DNA from: Bacteroidota bacterium
GTDB lineage: Bacteria > Bacteroidota > Ignavibacteria > SZUA-365
Direction: 5' to 3'
DNA: 48,367 nt
NCBI GenBank assembly: GCA_003246455.1
Contig: QKAF01000086.1
Span: 1 to 48,367 of the forward strand
Under the pieces are notes generated by a model. The model saw only the letters and a list, made by a program, of their open reading frames with translations. It did no database searches and was not told the origin of the DNA. Numbering within the stretch: position 1 is the first letter of the stretch; the number at the start of each line of letters is the position of its first letter. Shown piece after piece: positions 44,033-48,367 of this stretch. Both the position numbers and the translations under genes were made by a program.

Positions 44033-45577
44033 ATGTCTCTCGCATCTCAAATGCTGGAATTTTTCCGGCGGAAGGCGAAAGTAATTCTCGGCGGAGGAGA
44101 AAAGGCCATCGAGAAGCAGGTGGCGATGGGCAAGCTCACCGCGCGTGAGCGCATCACGACCCTCCTCGATCAGGAGTCGTTTCACGAGTACGATCTTTTC
44201 GTCGAGCACAAATGCAGCGACTTCAACATGGATAAGAAGCAGCTGCCGGCCGACGGGGTCATCACCGGAACCGGAAAAATCGCGGGCTTCCCGGTCTGCA
44301 TTTTCGCACAGGATTTCACCGTCGCGGGCGGTTCGCTCGGACTCGCGCACGCGCGAAAAATCACGAAGATCATGGACCATGCGATGAAGCTGGGTCTCCC
44401 GCTCATCGGCATCAACGATTCGGGCGGCGCCCGCATCCAGGAAGGGGTGAATTCCCTCGCCGGCTACGGCGAAATCTTCTACCGCAACACCCAGGCCTCG
44501 GGCGTCATCCCGCAGATCTCGGTGATCCTCGGTCCCTGTGCAGGCGGAGCGGTGTATTCCCCGGCGCTGACCGATTTCGTGTTCGTCGTCGACAAGATCT
44601 CGAAGATGTTCATCACCGGACCGGAAGTGATCAAGACCGTGCTCGGCGAGGAAATTTCGATGGAGGATCTCGGCGGCGCGCGCGTACAGACGGAAATTAC
44701 CGGCAACGCGCATTTCTTCGCGCATAGCGAGGAAGAGTGCTTCGAACAGATCAAGCGGCTCGTCACCTTCATCCCGTGGAACAACCGCAAACGTCCCGAT
44801 CCCTTCCCCGCGAAACCGCCGAAACCGGAATTCGACGTGGAGAAGGTCATCCCCGTCAATCCGCGCCAGCCCTACGACGTGCGCACGCTCATCCGGTCGA
44901 TCTGCGATGACTCCGACTTCCTCGAGATCCAGGAGCACTGGGCCGCAAACATCGTCATCGGCTTCGCCCGCCTCAACGGCGAGACCGTCGGTATCGTCGG
45001 GAACCAGCCGCTGGTTCTCGCGGGTGTGCTCGACGTCGACAGTTCGGACAAGGCCGCGCGTTTCATCCGCTTCTGCGATGCGTTCAGCATCCCGCTCATC
45101 ACCCTGGTCGACCTCCCCGGCTATCTCCCCGGCGTCGATCAGGAGCATGCCGGCGTCATCCGTCACGGCGCGAAGATTCTCTACGCCTACAGTGAAGCGA
45201 CCGTCCCGAAAGTGACGGTCATCCTCCGCAAGGCCTACGGCGGCGGATACATCGCCATGTGCTCCCGGCATCTCGGCGCAGATTTCGTCTTCGCCTGGCC
45301 GACCGCGGAAATCGCGGTCATGGGTCCCGAAGGCGCCGCCAATATTATTTTCCGCAACGAGATCGCCACGGCCGACGATCCGGATGCCATGCGTCAATCC
45401 AAGGTCCAGGAATACACCGAGAAATTTGCCAACCCGTATATCGCGGCAGCCAACGGACACGTGGACGCGGTCATCGGCCCGCATGAAACCCGTGAATTCC
45501 TGATCCACTCCATCGAAATCTCCCGCGACAAGCAGGAAAACCGTCCCCAGAAAAAGCACGGCATCCCGCCGTTTTAA
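44033..45577 (+). CDS. Acyl-CoA carboxylase, carboxyltransferase subunit
   Basis: A 514-residue enzyme that transfers CO2 between biotin and an acyl-CoA, typically propionyl-CoA or methylmalonyl-CoA, in the cytoplasm. The layout is two crotonase-like halves: GKLTARERITTLLDQESFHE, AQDFTVAGGSLGLAHARKI, INDSGGARIQEGV, ILGPCAGGAVYSPALTDF, then LVDLPGYLPGVDQEH, RHGAKILYAYSEATVPK and RKAYGGGYIAMCS. The two oxyanion-hole glycine regions are intact. The start ATG at 44033 has GGAG ten bases upstream. It is followed 3 bp later by the biotin carrier gene. No biotin carboxylase or epimerase gene is in the window, so either those lie elsewhere or the pair works as a decarboxylase. Confidence 0.93.
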   Translation: MSLASQMLEFFRRKAKVILGGGEKAIEKQVAMGKLTARERITTLLDQESFHEYDLFVEHKCSDFNMDKKQLPADGVITGTGKIAGFPVCIFAQDFTVAGGSLGLAHARKITKIMDHAMKLGLPLIGINDSGGARIQEGVNSLAGYGEIFYRNTQASGVIPQISVILGPCAGGAVYSPALTDFVFVVDKISKMFITGPEVIKTVLGEEISMEDLGGARVQTEITGNAHFFAHSEEECFEQIKRLVTFIPWNNRKRPDPFPAKPPKPEFDVEKVIPVNPRQPYDVRTLIRSICDDSDFLEIQEHWAANIVIGFARLNGETVGIVGNQPLVLAGVLDVDSSDKAARFIRFCDAFSIPLITLVDLPGYLPGVDQEHAGVIRHGAKILYAYSEATVPKVTVILRKAYGGGYIAMCSRHLGADFVFAWPTAEIAVMGPEGAANIIFRNEIATADDPDAMRQSKVQEYTEKFANPYIAAANGHVDAVIGPHETREFLIHSIEISRDKQENRPQKKHGIPPF

Positions 45578-45580
45578 ACC

Positions 45581-45898
45581 ATGGAAGATCAAGAAAAACT
45601 CAGCGTCCTCGTCATCGACGATTCGCAATACGAAACACGGCTGACGGAGAAGTTCAAGTATCGCAGACCGTTTTCAAAGCCCGATCCGAAGCATGTGCTT
45701 GCATACATCCCCGGCGTCATCCAGGAAGTCCGCGTCAAGGCCGGACAGACGGTGAAATGGGGCGACAGCCTGCTCGTGCTGGAGGCGATGAAAATGCGGA
45801 ACGATGTGACCGCCCCGCATAACGGGACAGTCAAAACCGTTCACATCCAAAAAAACGAACGCGTGATGAAAAATCAGTTGCTAATCGAGTTCGAATGA
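45581..45898 (+). CDS. Biotin carboxyl carrier protein
   Basis: A 105-residue protein whose C-terminal 70 residues form a biotinyl domain with the attachment lysine K71 in LEAMKMRNDV. The preceding linker (EKFKYRRPFSKPDPKH) is basic. It carries biotin-bound CO2 between a carboxylase and the carboxyltransferase encoded just upstream. The Ala/Pro-rich linker of membrane decarboxylase carriers is absent. The start ATG lies 3 bp after the carboxyltransferase stop, so the pair forms an operon that ends at the terminator at 45928-45966. Confidence 0.93.
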   Translation: MEDQEKLSVLVIDDSQYETRLTEKFKYRRPFSKPDPKHVLAYIPGVIQEVRVKAGQTVKWGDSLLVLEAMKMRNDVTAPHNGTVKTVHIQKNERVMKNQLLIEFE

Positions 45899-45908
45899 TG
45901 TATATTTG
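45878..45908 (+). promoter_or_regulatory. Predicted Bacteroidota-type promoter at the end of the carrier gene
   Basis: TTG at 45878-45880 and TATATTTG at 45901-45908 are separated by 20 bases, an exact match to the Bacteroidota consensus TTG-N20-TAnnTTTG. The expected start is near 45915, yet an intrinsic terminator begins at 45928. The match may be chance, or it may drive a very short RNA or an attenuated message for the gene at 46251. Confidence 0.4.
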
Positions 45909-45927
45909 ATCTCCCTCCCTCCCCCCC

Positions 45928-45966
45928 ATGGGTCGACCGCTAATGTGCGGTTGGCCCATTTTTTTT
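45928..45966 (+). terminator. Intrinsic terminator after the biotin carrier gene
   Basis: A 13-bp stem (45928-45940 with 45947-45959, including two G-T pairs) closes TAATGT and is followed by TTTTTTT. It lies 30 bp after the carrier stop. The remaining ~285 bp to the next gene contain no other gene or clear signal besides the ribosome site at 46240-46245. Confidence 0.9.
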
Positions 45967-46250
45967 GCTGTTTTTCAAGGTTTTAATTCCATGGAAGCGG
46001 CCCCTGTCAAATTGGATCGTGGGAAACATGGCCCGCGTCAAGAGAAACACTGGAAAAAATCGCCTTTCCGTGATTTTTTTCTCCCGGGAAAGGATGTTTC
46101 GGCTTCAGGAACCCCTCACGCACCGGCAGCACGCGGCGCCGTTCAGGCACACCGGTTCCGGCGGCCTCCTCCGCCTTGCATTTTTCCTGCCCTGGCCGTA
46201 CTATGCCACTGTCAATCAACACCGGATACCCCGCCCTTTGGAGGAGAATC

Positions 46251-46748
46251 ATGCGCATTTTCGATGATAACGGGATGATGATTTTCCCTTCCCCGGTCAT
46301 GCAGGAACTTCGCAGTACCAGCAAGGTGCTCGTGGTGCGCGCGTGCTACTGTCCGCGAGGACACAACCTCGTCAACGACAAGGCGATGTTCTCCGAGCAC
46401 AGCGGAATACTGATGCGCGTTCGGAAGGAGATGAGCGAAGGATTGCTCGCGATCAGTCCCGTCTATGGAGACAAGTCGCGCATATCGCTCGGTATGCGCA
46501 TTGAAAACGGTGATGTTCTCACACTGCTCTGCCCCGAATGCGGTGTGCCGCTGCCGACCTACGATGAATGCAGCTGCGGCGGAGATGTGATTGCGCTGTT
46601 TACGCGTCCCGTCCCCGATTATGGGAATTGTGTCGGGATCTGCAACCGGGTCGGCTGCCACAACGCGGAAATCCGAAGCGGCGACGAACTTCTCAACTAC
46701 GCGAATCTCGAGCATTTCGAAATCCGGCAGACCACCGGCTCGTCCTGA
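46251..46748 (+). CDS. Uncharacterised 165-residue cysteine-rich protein
   Basis: The ATG at 46251 follows GGAGGAG at ideal spacing, which decides the start. The protein has no signal peptide or membrane segment. Its cysteines fall in ribbon-like clusters: CYCPRGH near residue 34, CPECGVPLPTYDECSCGG near 90-107, and CVGICNRVGCH near 126-136. With nine cysteines and two histidines it could hold two metal sites, perhaps structural zinc or an iron-sulfur cluster. The order of CxxC pairs does not match rubredoxin or a standard zinc ribbon. It is probably monocistronic, bounded by a terminator and by the convergent partial gene. Confidence 0.7.
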   Translation: MRIFDDNGMMIFPSPVMQELRSTSKVLVVRACYCPRGHNLVNDKAMFSEHSGILMRVRKEMSEGLLAISPVYGDKSRISLGMRIENGDVLTLLCPECGVPLPTYDECSCGGDVIALFTRPVPDYGNCVGICNRVGCHNAEIRSGDELLNYANLEHFEIRQTTGSS

Positions 46749-46796
46749 TCCGAGAGGGAAGGCTGCGCCGGCTGAGAGAATTCCCACCCAGCCGGA

Positions 46797-48367
46797 TCAC
46801 CGGAACAGCAGTGGTACGGCCGCGGAAACGCCGCCCGCATGAACGAGACGCAGGAGGTACCACCCGGGAGGATGACCGCCGCGACGAAGCGGCAGGTCCT
46901 GCGCGCCGGCGCCGGAAAGCGGCGCGGCTTCGCGCCGAACAATGCGGCCGAGGACATCCCGCAGCTCGAGTATCCAGCCGCCGACGAGATGCGCGGGAAT
47001 TTCCAGGCGCAGCATCGCGCCCGCATCCGAAACCGGCAGCGGCGTGCACGACAGGATGCGCAGCCCGTTCGCTGCAGCGATCAATCCCCCTGCGCCCGCG
47101 GGTTTCTCCTTTCGCAGAATCATTCCCCCTGAAGCAGGGACCGTCACCTGCGTGAGCGGCGCCGACCACCGCTGCTCCTGCTGCGCCGCGGTCCCGTCCG
47201 TCCCGACCGCGCCGCCGCCGACCGGCTCGTACCGCCGCCATTCGTTCTGCCCGGGCAGATCGAACACCGCATCTTCGCCCCCGGTGTTGATCAGGACCAT
47301 TCCGTCCGCATAAAGCCGCTGCCATAGTCCCGCCCCGCCGCTGCCGCTCAGCCGCAGCTCTTCCAGATCCGCCGGTACGGGGGACATGACCCCGAGGTCG
47401 ACCTCATACTCCGGATACCATGTCACCGCGCTGCTTACGATGTTGATGAAACTGTTCGCGTTTTTCACCAGCATGTACATCGCGGTGCGCCGCAGGCGTT
47501 CCGAAGGATCTGCGGCACCGAACTGTGCGATGAGGATTTTCCCGCGGCCCGTGACGTGGCGCACACAGCGCTCCAGCGTCAGCCACATGTCGTAGCCCGC
47601 ATAGTTGCCGAAGCCCTCCATCATCACGCCGTCGACGGTCTCGCCCTGCGCGTCACCGTCGAGCCACACGGGATCGTACACCGTCGTCACCATCTGATCG
47701 ACATTGGGGATGACCAGGGAGGTGGTCGTCCCGGCATGCGCGCGCCGGTACAGTTCCTGGAAGTACCCGAGGTACTGCGCATTCATCCACGCCGCCAGGG
47801 CGCGGCGATCGGGCAGACCGGCGGCCGATTGCGCCGGACGATGCGGGGGCGCCCACCAGTCGAAATTTCCGGGCGCGGGATTCTGCTGCTTCGGGTTGTA
47901 GAGCGAACTGCCGGTTTCGACAGCCACGTCGAAAAAACAGCCATCGCTCTCATTGCCCTGCATCCAGGCGAGACAGACATCCCCGACGTAGCGGCGCCAA
48001 TCGGGATTATCGAGGTTCATGAGCCAGTACGGATCCTGGTGCCAGACGCGGCTCCCCGCATCAACCGTGTCGTAGTGCTGAAAGAGATCCTCGAAGCGTG
48101 ATCCGCCCACCGGAATCCCCTGTGCGGCAAGCCACGGGAGGAAGTGGGTTGTCCACTCCGAGACATATCCCTCCGGCGACACGACACCTATGAAACCGTC
48201 GTCGTTCAGCGTTTTCGGATTCGGGCAGTCACTGTTTCGAGCGGGATTGAGCCCGGCCGCGAGATGGTAGATCAGCATGAGGAAATTCGCGTCGAAGACC
48301 CGGAACTGCGCCGCCTGTTCGGCCCACAGTTTCTGCGATCCCGCGTAGTGCCGTGCGGCGAATGCGA
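46797..48367 (-). CDS. Glycoside-hydrolase-like TIM-barrel protein with sorting domain (5' partial)
   Basis: The frame is open through the right edge of the window, so the N-terminus lies outside; an internal ATG at 48278 is not the true start. The visible ~520 residues resemble putative glycoside hydrolases (GHL15-like). They have an alpha/beta barrel with GCFFDVAVETGSSL, MMEGFGNYAGYDMWLTLERC, KILIAQFGAAD and a later beta domain (ADGMVLINTGG, VTVPASGGMILRK). The last ~85 residues look like a divergent T9SS sorting domain (LELRDVLGRIVRRE, HPPGWYLLRLVHAG, AAVPLLFR). A polysaccharide-degrading extracellular enzyme is likely, but the substrate is unknown. It converges with the Cys-rich gene, 48 bp away. 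Confidence 0.75.
   Translation of the reverse strand, partial: AFAARHYAGSQKLWAEQAAQFRVFDANFLMLIYHLAAGLNPARNSDCPNPKTLNDDGFIGVVSPEGYVSEWTTHFLPWLAAQGIPVGGSRFEDLFQHYDTVDAGSRVWHQDPYWLMNLDNPDWRRYVGDVCLAWMQGNESDGCFFDVAVETGSSLYNPKQQNPAPGNFDWWAPPHRPAQSAAGLPDRRALAAWMNAQYLGYFQELYRRAHAGTTTSLVIPNVDQMVTTVYDPVWLDGDAQGETVDGVMMEGFGNYAGYDMWLTLERCVRHVTGRGKILIAQFGAADPSERLRRTAMYMLVKNANSFINIVSSAVTWYPEYEVDLGVMSPVPADLEELRLSGSGGAGLWQRLYADGMVLINTGGEDAVFDLPGQNEWRRYEPVGGGAVGTDGTAAQQEQRWSAPLTQVTVPASGGMILRKEKPAGAGGLIAAANGLRILSCTPLPVSDAGAMLRLEIPAHLVGGWILELRDVLGRIVRREAAPLSGAGAQDLPLRRGGHPPGWYLLRLVHAGGVSAAVPLLFR

Overview
The window looks like a high-GC chromosome segment from a Gram-negative member of the Bacteroidota/Chlorobi (FCB) group, most like the Ignavibacteria/Kapabacteria side. 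The main evidence is several secreted proteins with type IX secretion (T9SS) C-terminal sorting domains of the NYPNPFNP type. Lipid A kinase LpxK, OmpA-type and beta-barrel outer-membrane proteins fit this. Many genes have clear Shine-Dalgarno sequences, which is less typical of classical Bacteroidetes. No species can be named from the sequence alone.

Layout. 1-695: 3' end of a T9SS-exported adhesin-like protein. 803-5057: a visibly less GC-rich insert with a three-gene operon (iron alcohol dehydrogenase, Tat-exported DUF362 protein, aldo/keto reductase). It is bounded on one side by a host DUF3419 gene that lost its N-terminus and is now fused in frame to the reductase, and on the other by the 5' half of a tRNA-Arg(TCT) gene. 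5108-16910: secreted M28 peptidase, then a tightly coupled trio (outer-membrane barrel, 1983-residue secreted giant with a TANFOR-like N-terminus, Fn3 protein). 17080-22310: a redox-sensing module: an iron-sulfur/hydrogenase-like sensor kinase and a receiver-PAS-kinase in one operon, and a divergent RegB-like membrane kinase, with a perfect CRP/FNR-type palindrome between them. 22380-30036: WecG/TagA-type glycosyltransferase, YifB/ComM ATPase, HU, fused 2-oxoacid dehydrogenase E1, beta-CASP nuclease, and a gene-poor stretch with an orphan reverse-strand terminator and a possible 39-codon ORF.

30095-48367: mnmG and a small DksA/TraR-type zinc-finger protein; facing them a probable seven-gene reverse operon from an OmpA/PD40 protein through small unknowns to a nitrilase-family hydrolase, a DUF374 acyltransferase and lpxK. 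Then a forward group: penicillin-acylase-family hydrolase, class III sirtuin, pyruvate kinase and a T9SS cargo protein; then a biotin-dependent carboxyltransferase plus biotin carrier, a Cys-rich unknown, and the 3' part of a glycoside-hydrolase-like T9SS protein on the reverse strand.

Three things stand out: the substitution-type insert (1215-5013) that truncated host loci at both ends and carries three 9-bp repeats at exact 34-bp intervals beside the tRNA remnant; the overlapping barrel/giant/Fn3 secretion-surface trio; and the paired redox kinases around a CRP/FNR-type site. Two intergenic repeats built alike (GAGCC hairpin plus pyrimidine minisatellite) are also notable. Everything here is read by eye; no database search or folding program was run.
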